Shown piece after piece: positions 41,836 through 50,723 of a stretch of DNA of 64,000 nucleotides. The DNA lies in the NCBI RefSeq assembly GCF_003330765.1, contig NZ_CP024903.1, positions 1,860,001 to 1,924,000 on the forward strand, given 5' to 3'. Within the stretch, counting starts at the first letter, position 1; the number at the start of each line of letters is the position of its first letter. Position numbers and translations under genes: made by a program. Below the pieces are notes generated by a model, which saw only the letters and a program-made list of their open reading frames with translations, was not told the origin of the DNA and searched no databases. This DNA is from Burkholderia pyrrocinia. Lineage in GTDB: Bacteria > Pseudomonadota > Gammaproteobacteria > Burkholderiales > Burkholderiaceae.

Positions 41836-44076
41836 ATGCCTGCCCAGTTCAAGACGAGGCCACGCGCTCTCGTGTCGGCGCTGACCTGCTCCGTGTTCCT
41901 GACGCCGCTGCTCGCCTCCGCCGAAACCGCTCCCGCTCCCGCCCCTGCCGCCAACCAGCCGGCCCCGTCCGTCGATATGCCGGCGACGCTGCCGACGATC
42001 GCGGTCCAGTCGTCCGCGCTGTCGGACATGCAGGTGAAGCGCTCGCCGTCGTACAAGTTCACCGCACCGCTGCTCGATACGCCACGTTCGGTCACGGTGA
42101 TCCCCGAGCAACTGATCAAGGAAAAGAACGTCACGTCGTTCGCGGACGCGCTGCGCTCGGTGCCGGGCATCACGTTCCTCGGCGGCGACGCGGCCGCGAA
42201 CCCGTCGGCCGACCGTCCGGTGATCCGCGGCTTCGAGTCGCGCAACTCGATCTTCGTCGACGGGATGCGCGACTCGGGGCTGCAGAACCGCGAGACGTTC
42301 GCCGTCGAGCAGATCAGCGTGATCAAGGGCCCCGATTCGGTCTACGCGGGCCGCGGCTCGGTGGGCGGCAGCATCGACATCGTCACGAAGACGCCGAAGA
42401 ACGACAACTTCATCAACAGCAGCATCGGCTTCGGCACCGACGGCTACAAGCGCGCGACGGTCGACGCGAACCGCAAGATCAACGACACGACGGCCGTGCG
42501 CCTGAACGTGATGGGTCACGACGCGAATCAGGCCGGCCGCAACGACGTGTACAACAAGCGCTGGGGCGTCGCGCCGTCGATCGTGTTCGGGCTGAACACG
42601 CCGACCACGGTCACGGTCAGCTACTACCACATGAACTCGTACGACATGCCGGACTTCAGCGTGCCGTTCCGCGCGTCGGGCGGCACGCCGGTGCCGACCG
42701 ATCGCGGGCGGTTCTTCGGACTGAACACGCGCGACTACCGCTACGGGCAGACCGACACCGGCGAAGTGCGGGTCGAGCATCGCCTCAACGACGACTGGAA
42801 GCTGAAGAACACGACGATGTTCGGCCGCTCGACGCTCGATTACGTGGCGACGAATCCGCAGATCCTCGCGTCGAATCCGAACATGCTGGGCCTGCAGGCG
42901 AAGAGCGGCAAGTACGCGCTCAACGGTTTCTCGAACCAGACCGAAGTTACCGGCAGCGCGAGCCTGTTCGGCATGAAGCACACGATGACGGCCGGCGTCG
43001 AGTTCAGCCATGAACAGGCGCGTTACGAGGGTTATCTCGTGTCGGATTCGGCCGGCAACAACATCCGCTCGGGCGGCCCGTGCTCGGTGGCCGGCAACTG
43101 CACGCCGCTCGCGGGCGGCTGGAACCCGAACATGCCGTGGACCGGCAACATCGTGCTGAACGGCGACAAGGGCTTCCCCGGCCCGACGACGAACACGCGC
43201 ACCGACACCGTGTCCGCGTACCTCTTCGACACCGTCAAGCTGTCCGAGCGCTGGCAGTTCAACACGGGGCTGCGTTTCGACCGCTACGACACGACCGGCA
43301 AGCAGGCCGGCGTCGCCGACCTGTCGAACACGTCGAACCTGTTCAGCTATCAGTTCGGCCTTGTGTTCAAGCCGGTGAGCAACGTGAGCCTGTACGCGTC
43401 GTACGGCACGTCGTCGAACCCGCCGGGTTCGAACGCGGGCCTCGGCGGCGGCACCGACCAGATCACCGCGACGAACCAGGATCTCGCGCCCGAGCGCTCG
43501 CGCAACATCGAGATCGGCGCGAAGTGGGACGTGCTGCAGGACCAGCTGTCGCTGACGTCGGCGCTGTTCCAGACCGAAAAGACCAATGCGCGCGTCAGCG
43601 ACGGCCTTGGTCACACGGTCAACGCGGGCAAGCAGCGCGTGCGCGGCGCCGAATTCGGCTTCGCGGGCAACCTGACGCCGAAGTGGCACGTGTTCGGCGG
43701 CTACTCGTACCTGAACGCGATCACGACCGACGCGGGCCCCGGCAGCCCCGGCGCATCGGGCCTGCCGATGGTGATGGTGCCGAAGCACAACTTCACGCTG
43801 TGGACGAGCTACGACGTGATGCCGAAGCTGACGCTCGGCGCGGGCGCGACGGTGATGAGCCAGACCTATGCATCCGTGTCGGCGACGACGAAGAAATGGA
43901 CGCCCGGCTACGCCCGCTTCGACGCGGCCGCGACGTGGCGCGTGAACAAGACGATGGACGTTCAGTTGAACGTACAGAACCTGTTCGACAAGCAGTATTA
44001 CGCGAGTGCGTATCCGATCTACGCAACGTGGGCGCCGGGCCGGTCGGCGATGGTCACGCTCAACTTCTATCAGTAA
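41836..44076 (+). CDS. TonB-dependent catecholate siderophore receptor (Fiu/PiuA-like)
   Basis: A 746-residue outer-membrane receptor. After a signal peptide ending near ASAE, a Pro/Ala-rich linker leads to the plug domain with PRSVTVIPEQLI and RGFESRNSIFVDGMRDSG. The 22-strand barrel ends in VTLNFYQ; the NLFDKQYYASAY segment is the usual C-terminal TonB-box-family signature. It is like the iron-catecholate and xenosiderophore receptors. The start ATG at 41836 has no clear ribosome binding site, so an upstream start (41719 region) or a downstream one cannot be excluded. No siderophore genes are near. Confidence 0.92.
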   Translation: MPAQFKTRPRALVSALTCSVFLTPLLASAETAPAPAPAANQPAPSVDMPATLPTIAVQSSALSDMQVKRSPSYKFTAPLLDTPRSVTVIPEQLIKEKNVTSFADALRSVPGITFLGGDAAANPSADRPVIRGFESRNSIFVDGMRDSGLQNRETFAVEQISVIKGPDSVYAGRGSVGGSIDIVTKTPKNDNFINSSIGFGTDGYKRATVDANRKINDTTAVRLNVMGHDANQAGRNDVYNKRWGVAPSIVFGLNTPTTVTVSYYHMNSYDMPDFSVPFRASGGTPVPTDRGRFFGLNTRDYRYGQTDTGEVRVEHRLNDDWKLKNTTMFGRSTLDYVATNPQILASNPNMLGLQAKSGKYALNGFSNQTEVTGSASLFGMKHTMTAGVEFSHEQARYEGYLVSDSAGNNIRSGGPCSVAGNCTPLAGGWNPNMPWTGNIVLNGDKGFPGPTTNTRTDTVSAYLFDTVKLSERWQFNTGLRFDRYDTTGKQAGVADLSNTSNLFSYQFGLVFKPVSNVSLYASYGTSSNPPGSNAGLGGGTDQITATNQDLAPERSRNIEIGAKWDVLQDQLSLTSALFQTEKTNARVSDGLGHTVNAGKQRVRGAEFGFAGNLTPKWHVFGGYSYLNAITTDAGPGSPGASGLPMVMVPKHNFTLWTSYDVMPKLTLGAGATVMSQTYASVSATTKKWTPGYARFDAAATWRVNKTMDVQLNVQNLFDKQYYASAYPIYATWAPGRSAMVTLNFYQ

Positions 44077-44410
44077 TACCGGTCACGACGAGCCCCTCGT
44101 ATTCGAGACAGCGGCACAGCGTCGCCCACGCCGGCGAATCGGGCCACGCGCGCGCGTCGGCGTCGATGCGGATCGGCCGCCCGAATTCACGCGACGCACA
44201 CGCGAGCAGCGTATGCGCGATCCCGCTGCGCCGGTACGCGGGCTCGACATACAGCCGCGCAAGCGCCGGCGACCGCGCGCCGTCGCCATGGTCGAGACGC
44301 AATTCGCCGATCGCCTCGTCGTCGCGATACGCCACCGCGCTGGCATGCGCGTCGTCGAACACGATGCGGATCACGCGCGCGCAACGATCCCTGAACATGA
44401 CGACGTGCAT
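44060..44410 (-). CDS. GNAT-family acetyltransferase
   Basis: A short 116-residue acetyltransferase. The acetyl-CoA loop is in LYVEPAYRRSGIAHTLLACA (R-x-x-G-x-A). N-terminal strands carry VAYRDDEAIGELRL. The ATG at 44408-44410 follows GAAGAGGG. Its last 17 bases overlap, on the other strand, the 3' end of the TonB receptor gene. Substrate unknown. Confidence 0.82.
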   Translation of the reverse strand: MHVVMFRDRCARVIRIVFDDAHASAVAYRDDEAIGELRLDHGDGARSPALARLYVEPAYRRSGIAHTLLACASREFGRPIRIDADARAWPDSPAWATLCRCLEYEGLVVTGITDRS

Positions 44411-44534
44411 GGGGCCCTCTTCGCATGACGATGCCGGCAAACGCAGCGCGTGCGCCACCCTGCGCCCATGTACCGGGGAGTTATCCGGATCGTCCGGGCG
44501 CGACGAGTTGAGTATCGTCTTGCCACGTCGGCAC

Positions 44535-44548
44535 GCAGTAGTGCCAGT
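44535..44548 (-). promoter_or_regulatory. Candidate MocR-regulator site upstream of its own gene
   Basis: The minus strand reads ACTGGCACTACTGC, which matches ACTGGCGCTACCGC at 46263 in 12 of 14 positions. It lies about 130 bases before the MocR-type gene. MocR proteins such as TauR bind direct repeats of short motifs that often include CTGG. Confidence 0.4.
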
Positions 44549-44676
44549 CGACACCTTTCATTGAGTCCACATCCGCGGCGCGACGCGCGTATTCTCGCGA
44601 AACCGCGCCCCTCGCGGGCCTGCGCCCCCACCGCGCGCACCGCCTCGCGTTTCCCGTACCGATCACAGGAGGAAGC

Positions 44677-46203
44677 ATGCCGAGTCGTACCCCGACCGCC
44701 CTATGGGCCCAGCAGTTCCGGCGGTCGTCGGCGTCGAGCCTGCAGGACCAGATCCGGCGGATGCTGGTGGCCGCGATCCTCGACGGCCAGCTCGCGCCCG
44801 ATGCGGCGCTGCCGTCGAGCCGCGAGCTCGCCGACCAGCTCGGCGTCGCGCGCAACACCGTCGTGCTCGCGTACCAGATGCTTGTCGAAGAGGGCTACCT
44901 GATCTCGCGCGAACGCAGCGGGCACTTCGTGAACCCGAAGATGCTCGAAGGCGTGCCCGGCTTCGCGGCCGCCAAGCCCGCTGCGAAGCCGGACGGCAAC
45001 GACGACACGCCGGGGCGCCCCGCGTGGCAGCAACGCATCGCGCATCCGCCGTCGAGGCAGCGCAACATCGTGAAGCCCGCGAACTGGCAGCACTACGAAT
45101 TTCCGTTCATCTACGGGCAGTTCGACCAGTCGCTGTTTCCGACCAACGACTGGCGCGAATCCTGCCTGAAGGCGCTGTCGGTGATGGAGATCCGCAACTG
45201 GGCGCCCGACCTGATCGAGCGCGACGACGAATCGCTGATCCAGCAGATCCGCACGCGCGTGCTGCCGCGCCGCGGCGTGTTCGCGATGCCCGACGAGATC
45301 ATCGTCACGAACGGCTGCCAGCAGGCGCTGTACCTGATCGCGGACCTGCTGTGCGGCAAGCACACGACGGTCGGCTTCGAGAACCCCGGCTACCCCGACG
45401 CGCGCAACATCTTCGAGAACCGCAACGCGCGGCTGCTGCCGCTGCCCATTGACGGCCACGGGATCGCGCCCGACACGCTCGGCGATACGCTCGCGCGCTG
45501 CGACTACGTGTACGTGACGCCGAGCCACCAGTGCCCGACCACCGCGACGATGCCGGTCGAGCGCCGCCGCGCGCTGCTCGATTACGCGCAGCAGCATGAT
45601 TTCGTGATCATCGAGGACGACTACGAGAGCGAGAACACCTTCTCCGGCACGCCGCATCCGGCGCTGAAGAGCCTCGACACGGCCGATCGCGTGATCTACG
45701 TCGGCAGCCTGTCGAAGACGTTCGCGCCGGGCCTGCGGCTCGGCTACGTGGTCGGGCCGCGCGAGCTGATCCGCGAGCTGCGCGCGCTGCGGCGGCTGAT
45801 GGTGCGCCATCCCGTCGCGTACATCCAGCGCGCGTTCGCGACTTTTCTCGCGCTCGGCCATCACGACGCGCTGCTGCGCCGGCTCGCGCACGCGTACAGC
45901 GAGCGCTCGCAGGCGCTGATGGCCGCGCTCGATGCGCATCTGCCCGACGCGCGCTACGTGCCCGTGACGGGCGGCGCGTCGTGCTGGGTCGAGGGCCCGC
46001 CGTGGCTCGATGCCGCGCGTCTCGCGGCCGATGCGCTGGAAGCCGGCATCCTGATCGAGCCGGGCGGCGTGTTCTTCATGGACGATACGGGCGACGCACG
46101 CCGCTGCTTCCGGATGGGGTTTTCCGCGATTCCGCTCGAACGGATCGAGCCGGGCGTGCGTGCGCTCGCGCAGTGTGTGCGGGCGCAGCGGCCCGACGCC
46201 TAG
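44677..46203 (+). CDS. tauR: MocR-family regulator (GntR-aminotransferase fusion), probable TauR
   Basis: A 508-residue fusion of a GntR winged helix (residues about 20-90, PSSRELADQLGVARNTVVLAY) with a fold-type I aminotransferase-like domain (about 125-500), which keeps the PLP lysine in GSLSKTFAPGLRLG. Such regulators sense an amine or PLP; TauR activates taurine genes. The next genes encode a SnoaL-like protein and Xsc, which fits a taurine role. AGGAGG precedes the ATG. PdxR and GabR are alternatives in the same family, but no PLP-synthesis or GABA gene is adjacent. Confidence 0.88.
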   Translation: MPSRTPTALWAQQFRRSSASSLQDQIRRMLVAAILDGQLAPDAALPSSRELADQLGVARNTVVLAYQMLVEEGYLISRERSGHFVNPKMLEGVPGFAAAKPAAKPDGNDDTPGRPAWQQRIAHPPSRQRNIVKPANWQHYEFPFIYGQFDQSLFPTNDWRESCLKALSVMEIRNWAPDLIERDDESLIQQIRTRVLPRRGVFAMPDEIIVTNGCQQALYLIADLLCGKHTTVGFENPGYPDARNIFENRNARLLPLPIDGHGIAPDTLGDTLARCDYVYVTPSHQCPTTATMPVERRRALLDYAQQHDFVIIEDDYESENTFSGTPHPALKSLDTADRVIYVGSLSKTFAPGLRLGYVVGPRELIRELRALRRLMVRHPVAYIQRAFATFLALGHHDALLRRLAHAYSERSQALMAALDAHLPDARYVPVTGGASCWVEGPPWLDAARLAADALEAGILIEPGGVFFMDDTGDARRCFRMGFSAIPLERIEPGVRALAQCVRAQRPDA

Positions 46204-46221
46204 CGCGACAGCGTGCGTCCG

Positions 46222-46244
46222 CCAGCGCCCCCCGCCCGCGCTGG
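46222..46244 (+). terminator. Hairpin after the MocR-type gene
   Basis: CCAGCGC-N9-GCGCTGG, 18 bases after the stop codon; no T-run. Confidence 0.4.
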
Positions 46245-46262
46245 CCCAAGCGAAACTCCCGA

Positions 46263-46276
46263 ACTGGCGCTACCGC
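46263..46276 (+). promoter_or_regulatory. Candidate MocR-regulator site upstream of the SnoaL-like gene
   Basis: ACTGGCGCTACCGC, paired with the inverse copy at 44535-44548. A related ACCAGCGCT follows 8 bases later. It lies about 90 bases before the next gene, at a usual activator distance. Confidence 0.4.
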
Positions 46277-46366
46277 CAAAAACCAGCGCTCACTAACGTG
46301 TCGATACCGCGTGCCGCATGCGCGCCAGCGCCTCGCGGCCGCCCACCATTCGACAGGAGACACGTT

Positions 46367-46771
46367 ATGGCTGACACGCTCACCGCCCCCGCCACCGTCA
46401 CGGCCGCCACGCTCGCGGCCTTTTCCGACGCATTCAACCGGCACGACGCCAATGCGCTGATGGGCTTCATGACCGACGACTGCGTATTCGACGCGGCCGG
46501 CGGCCCCGACATCCACGGCACGCGCTTCGTCGGCCGCGACGCGGTACGTGCCGCGTTCGAAGCCGTGTTCAAGACCTTTCCCGACGCGCACTGGGGGCAC
46601 GGCCGCCACACCGTCACGGGCGAGCGCGGCCTATCCGAGTGGGTGTTCACCGCCACGCACGCCGAAGGCTGGCGCATCGAGGCCGAGGGCTGCGACCTGT
46701 TCGAATTTCGCGACGGGCTGATCGCCGTCAAGCGCGCATTCCGCAAGGAACGGCCGAAGCAGCCGGCCTGA
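46367..46771 (+). CDS. SnoaL/NTF2-like protein
   Basis: A 134-residue protein of the cone-shaped NTF2-like fold. FSDAFNRHDANALMGFMTDDCVFD and GRDAVRAAFEAVFKTFPDAHW are typical. Members bind small ligands or act as isomerases. Its place between the taurine-type regulator and xsc suggests a role in sulfonate handling, but nothing in the sequence names the reaction. AGGAGAC precedes the ATG at 46367. Confidence 0.82.
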   Translation: MADTLTAPATVTAATLAAFSDAFNRHDANALMGFMTDDCVFDAAGGPDIHGTRFVGRDAVRAAFEAVFKTFPDAHWGHGRHTVTGERGLSEWVFTATHAEGWRIEAEGCDLFEFRDGLIAVKRAFRKERPKQPA

Positions 46772-46808
46772 GCGCGCGCATCGCGCACCGCGGCGCAGCC
46801 CGCGTTTT

Positions 46809-46823
46809 GAAACGAATCATTTC
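46809..46823. promoter_or_regulatory. Near-palindrome upstream of xsc, candidate IclR site
   Basis: GAAACGAATCATTTC, in an AT-rich stretch about 110 bases before xsc. It agrees at 11 of 15 positions with the perfect palindrome GGAACGATTCGTTCC at 53496-53510, next to the iclR gene. Confidence 0.4.
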
Positions 46824-46931
46824 ATTTCATTCCACATTCCCCAGCAGCAGGCGGAATGGCTTGACCGGCTTTCACCAGCAAATAGCATCTGGAACAAGAC
46901 GTTCCGTTAATTGAAAAATCGGAGACAACCC

Positions 46932-48749
46932 ATGAGCGAACAATCCACTTCCCAGCGTGTGTCGGCCAGCGGCCCGCAGGACATGACGCCGTCCGAAGCC
47001 TTCGTCGAGACCCTCGCGGCCAATGGCGTGACCGACATGTTCGGCATCATGGGCTCCGCGTTCATGGACGCGATGGACATCTTCGCGCCGGCCGGCATCC
47101 GCCTGATCCCGGTCGTGCACGAACAGGGCGCGGGCCACATGGCCGACGGCTATGCACGCGTATCGGGCCGTCACGGCGTCGTGATCGGCCAGAACGGCCC
47201 CGGCATCAGCAACTGCGTGACGGCGATCGCGGCCGCGTACTGGGCGCACAGCCCGGTCGTGATCGTCACGCCGGAAGCCGGCACGATGGGCATCGGCCTC
47301 GGCGGCTTCCAGGAAGCAAACCAGCTGCCGATGTTCCAGGAATTCACGAAGTACCAGGGCCACGTCACGCACCCCGCGCGGATGGCCGAATTCACCGCGC
47401 GCTGCTTCGACCGCGCACAGGCCGAGATGGGCCCGACGCAGCTCAACATTCCGCGCGACTACTTCTACGGCAAGGTCAAGGTCGAGATTCCGCAACCGCG
47501 CCGGCTCGATCGCGGCGCCGGCGGCGAACAGAGCCTGGACGACGCGGCCGAACTGATCGCGCAGGCGAAGTTCCCGGTGATCATCTCGGGCGGCGGCGTC
47601 GTGATGGCCGACGCGATCGACGAATGCAAGGCGCTCGCCGAACGGCTCGGCGCACCGGTCGTCAACAGCTACCTGCACAACGACTCGTTCCCGGCGAACC
47701 ACCCGCTGTGGTGCGGCCCGCTCGGCTACCAGGGCTCGAAGGCGGCGATGAAACTGCTGTCGCGCGCGGACGTCGTGATCGCGCTCGGCTCGCGCCTCGG
47801 GCCGTTCGGCACGCTGCCGCAGCACGGCATGGACTACTGGCCGAAGGACGCGAAGATCATCCAGATCGATGCCGACCACAAGATGCTCGGCCTCGTGAAG
47901 AAGATCTCGGTCGGCATCTGCGGCGACGCGAAGGCCGCGGCGGTCGCGCTCACGCAACGCCTCGAAGGCCGCACGCTCGCGTGCGACGGATCGCGCAGCG
48001 ATCGCGCCGACCAGATCGCGACCGAGAAGGCCGCATGGGAAAAGGAACTCGACGACTGGACGCACGAGCGCGACGCGTACAGTCTCGACATGATCGAGGA
48101 GCAAAAGCACGAAAAGCCCTTCAGCGGCGGCCGCTACCTGCATCCGCGCCAGGTGCTGCGCGAACTCGAAAAGGCGATGCCCGAGGACGTGATGGTGTCG
48201 ACCGACATCGGCAACATCAACTCGGTCGCGAACAGCTACCTGCGCTTCAACAAGCCGCGCAGCTTCTTCGCGGCGATGAGCTGGGGCAATTGCGGCTACG
48301 CATTCCCGACCATCATCGGCGCGAAGGTCGCCGCGCCGCACCGCCCGGCCGTGTCGTATGCGGGCGACGGCGCGTGGGGCATGAGCCTGATGGAAACGAT
48401 GACCTGCGTGCGCCACCGCATCCCGGTCACGGCCGTCGTGTTCCATAACCGCCAGTGGGGCGCGGAGAAGAAGAACCAGGTCGACTTCTACAACCGCCGC
48501 TTCGTCGCGGGCGAACTCGACAATCAAAGCTTCGCGGAAATCGCGCGCGCGATGGGCGCCGAAGGGATCACGGTCGACCGTCTCGAGGAGGTCGGCCCCG
48601 CGCTCAAGCGCGCGATCGACATGCAGATGAACGAAGGCAAGACGACGATCATCGAGATCATGTGCACGCGCGAACTCGGCGATCCGTTCCGCCGCGATGC
48701 GCTGTCGAAGCCGGTGCGCACGCTCGACAAGTACAAGGACTACGTGTGA
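46932..48749 (+). CDS. xsc: Sulfoacetaldehyde acetyltransferase
   Basis: A 605-residue thiamine-diphosphate enzyme. It converts sulfoacetaldehyde and phosphate to acetyl phosphate and sulfite. E64 in VVHEQGAGHMADGYARVSG activates the cofactor, and GDGAWGMSLMETM followed by NRQWGAEK is the ThDP and phosphate region. The N-terminal MFGIMGSAFMDAMDIF and the LDKYKDYV end are typical of Xsc. GGAGACA precedes the ATG at 46932. The substrate comes from taurine or isethionate; no taurine transaminase or dehydrogenase is in the window, so that step must be encoded elsewhere. Confidence 0.96.
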   Translation: MSEQSTSQRVSASGPQDMTPSEAFVETLAANGVTDMFGIMGSAFMDAMDIFAPAGIRLIPVVHEQGAGHMADGYARVSGRHGVVIGQNGPGISNCVTAIAAAYWAHSPVVIVTPEAGTMGIGLGGFQEANQLPMFQEFTKYQGHVTHPARMAEFTARCFDRAQAEMGPTQLNIPRDYFYGKVKVEIPQPRRLDRGAGGEQSLDDAAELIAQAKFPVIISGGGVVMADAIDECKALAERLGAPVVNSYLHNDSFPANHPLWCGPLGYQGSKAAMKLLSRADVVIALGSRLGPFGTLPQHGMDYWPKDAKIIQIDADHKMLGLVKKISVGICGDAKAAAVALTQRLEGRTLACDGSRSDRADQIATEKAAWEKELDDWTHERDAYSLDMIEEQKHEKPFSGGRYLHPRQVLRELEKAMPEDVMVSTDIGNINSVANSYLRFNKPRSFFAAMSWGNCGYAFPTIIGAKVAAPHRPAVSYAGDGAWGMSLMETMTCVRHRIPVTAVVFHNRQWGAEKKNQVDFYNRRFVAGELDNQSFAEIARAMGAEGITVDRLEEVGPALKRAIDMQMNEGKTTIIEIMCTRELGDPFRRDALSKPVRTLDKYKDYV

Positions 48750-48806
48750 CGCCGCGTCGCTGACGCATCCGCTGCCGGCCGTGCACTCCCCGCGCGGCCG
48801 GCCCCC

Positions 48807-48852
48807 GGCCGGACGCCGTGCCCCGTGCGGGCCGCCGCATCCGGCCTTTTTT
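48807..48852 (+). terminator. Terminator or attenuator between xsc and pta
   Basis: GGCCGGA and TCCGGCC flank a 26-base GC-rich loop that can fold further, followed by six T. It ends 14 bases before pta, in a 117-base gap within an otherwise continuous gene set. Confidence 0.55.
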
Positions 48853-48866
48853 ACTTCGAGCTCCCG

Positions 48867-49901
48867 ATGAAAGCCCTCGACCGCATTCTCGAATCTGCGC
48901 GCCGCCAGCCGATGCGCATCGCGCTGTGCGAAGCCGACGACCCGCGCGTGCTGCACGCGGCCGCGCGCGCGACGCGCGACGGCATCGCGCGCATCGTGCT
49001 GGTCGGCGACCGCGCGGCGATCCACGCGGCGGCCACGCGCGACGCGATCGATCTCGACGGCATGACGCTCGTCGATCCGGCCACCGCCGCGCAACGCGAC
49101 GCGTACGCCGACGCACTGCTTGCGCTGCGCAAGAACAAGGGCATGACGGCCGACGCCGCGCGCGACGCGGTGCTCGACCCGCTCTGCCACGCGAACCTGA
49201 TGGTGCGGCTCGGCGACGCGGACGGCTCGGTCGCGGGCGCCGTGCACGCGACGGCCGACGTGGTGCGCGCGGCGATCCAGTTGATCGGCGTCGATCCGGC
49301 GTTCCGGATCGTGTCGAGCTTCTTCCTGATGATGCTGTGCGAGCCGTTCCACACGATCAAGGGCGGGCTGATCTTCTCGGACTGCGCGCTCGTCGTCGAT
49401 CCGGACGCCGACCAGCTTGCCGAAATCGCGATGGCCGCCGCCGACAGCGCGCACGCGCTGCTCGGCGAGGCACCGCGCGTCGCGATGCTGTCGTTCTCGA
49501 CGAGCGGCAGCGCGCACCATGCGGCCGTCGACAAGGTGACGGCGGCGACCGCGCGCGTGCGCGAACTGCGGCCCGCACTCGCGATCGACGGCGACGTGCA
49601 GCTCGACGCGGCGATCGTCGCGGAGATCGCCGAGCGCAAGATCGCGCATTCGCAGGTGGGCGGCCACGCGAACGTGCTCGTGTTCCCGAGCCTCGAAGCC
49701 GGCAACATCGGCTACAAGCTCGCCGAGCGGATCGGCCGCGCGAAGGCGGTCGGCCCGTTGCTGCAGGGGCTGCGCCGGCCCGCGAACGACCTGTCGCGCG
49801 GCTGCAGCGCCGACGACGTGTATCACGTGATCGCGGCGACCACCGTGCAGGCGCAGGCAGCCGCGCAGCGCGCCGCGACCGGCGAGGCCGCGCACGCATG
49901 A
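48867..49901 (+). CDS. pta: Phosphate acetyltransferase
   Basis: A 344-residue stand-alone Pta domain. It turns acetyl phosphate made by Xsc into acetyl-CoA. The segments ADVVRAAIQLIG, SSFFLMMLCEPFHTIKGG, SFSTSGSAHH and VFPSLEAGNIGYKL are the conserved regions. It lacks the DRTGG N-terminal part of long Pta proteins, as usual in sulfonate clusters. The ATG at 48867 was chosen because family similarity begins there. Confidence 0.94.
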   Translation: MKALDRILESARRQPMRIALCEADDPRVLHAAARATRDGIARIVLVGDRAAIHAAATRDAIDLDGMTLVDPATAAQRDAYADALLALRKNKGMTADAARDAVLDPLCHANLMVRLGDADGSVAGAVHATADVVRAAIQLIGVDPAFRIVSSFFLMMLCEPFHTIKGGLIFSDCALVVDPDADQLAEIAMAAADSAHALLGEAPRVAMLSFSTSGSAHHAAVDKVTAATARVRELRPALAIDGDVQLDAAIVAEIAERKIAHSQVGGHANVLVFPSLEAGNIGYKLAERIGRAKAVGPLLQGLRRPANDLSRGCSADDVYHVIAATTVQAQAAAQRAATGEAAHA

Positions 49902-50665
49902 GCGCCGACAAACTGGCGATCCTGATCGCGGTGATCGGCGCCGGCAGCTATTTCCAGACCGTGACGGGCTTCGGGCTCGGGATGATCGTGATGGGCGCGA
50001 CGAGCGGGCTCGGGCTCGCGCCGCTCGCGACCGTCGCCACGCTGATGAGCGTCGTGTCGCTCGCGAACGGCGCGACCGCGCTGCCGGGCCGGCTGCATCA
50101 CATCGACTGGCGCGCGGTCGGCGCGGCGACGCTCGGCATCCTGCCGTCGGTCGTCGCCGGGGTGCTGCTGCTCGAAAGCCTGAGCCGTTCCGCGTCGGAC
50201 CTGCTGCAACTGATACTCGGCGCGGTCGTGCTGTACGGCGGCCTGTGCGCCGCACTGCGGCCGGCGCCGCTCGCGCAGCGCTCCGGCAACCGCAGCTTCT
50301 TCATCAGCGGCATCTTCGGCGGCTTGCTGAGCGGCATGTTCGGCGTTTCGGGCCCGCCGCTGATCTTCCAGTTCTACCGGCAGCCGCTGACGCTCGTGCA
50401 GATCCGCTGCGCGCTGATCGTCGTGTTCACGACCACCTCCGCGACGCGCGTGCTGTTCAGCGCGTGCGAAGGCCAGCTCGACCGCGATATCTGGATGCTC
50501 GCGGCGCTCGCGACGCCGGTCGTGATGCTGACGACGGTCGCCGGCCGGCACTACCCGCCGCCGCTGTCGCCGGTCGCGTTGCGCCGGCTCGCTTTCGGCG
50601 TGCTGATGGCGATCGGCGTCGGGCTGATCGCGACGTCGCTGCCGCCGCTGCTGCATCGGGCCTGA
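49898..50665 (+). CDS. TauE/SafE (TSUP)-family sulfite or sulfonate exporter
   Basis: A 255-residue membrane protein with about eight hydrophobic segments and the twin motifs SYFQTVTGFGLGM and SGMFGVSGPPLIF. TSUP proteins in xsc clusters are thought to export sulfite or import/export sulfonates. The ATG overlaps the pta stop codon as ATGA, so translation is coupled. The gene ends convergently with a CobT-like gene. Confidence 0.92.
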   Translation: MSADKLAILIAVIGAGSYFQTVTGFGLGMIVMGATSGLGLAPLATVATLMSVVSLANGATALPGRLHHIDWRAVGAATLGILPSVVAGVLLLESLSRSASDLLQLILGAVVLYGGLCAALRPAPLAQRSGNRSFFISGIFGGLLSGMFGVSGPPLIFQFYRQPLTLVQIRCALIVVFTTTSATRVLFSACEGQLDRDIWMLAALATPVVMLTTVAGRHYPPPLSPVALRRLAFGVLMAIGVGLIATSLPPLLHRA

Positions 50666-50723
50666 TCCGCGTTCGGCTTCAGCACCCTGCCTCGCGCGGT
50701 CACGCGGTCGCGCAGTCACGCGC

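Noticed and set aside
46872..50255. Minus-strand frame of 1127 codons opposite xsc and pta
   Set aside because: Shadow of two well-supported plus-strand genes; no domain and an Arg/Ala/Val-rich composition.
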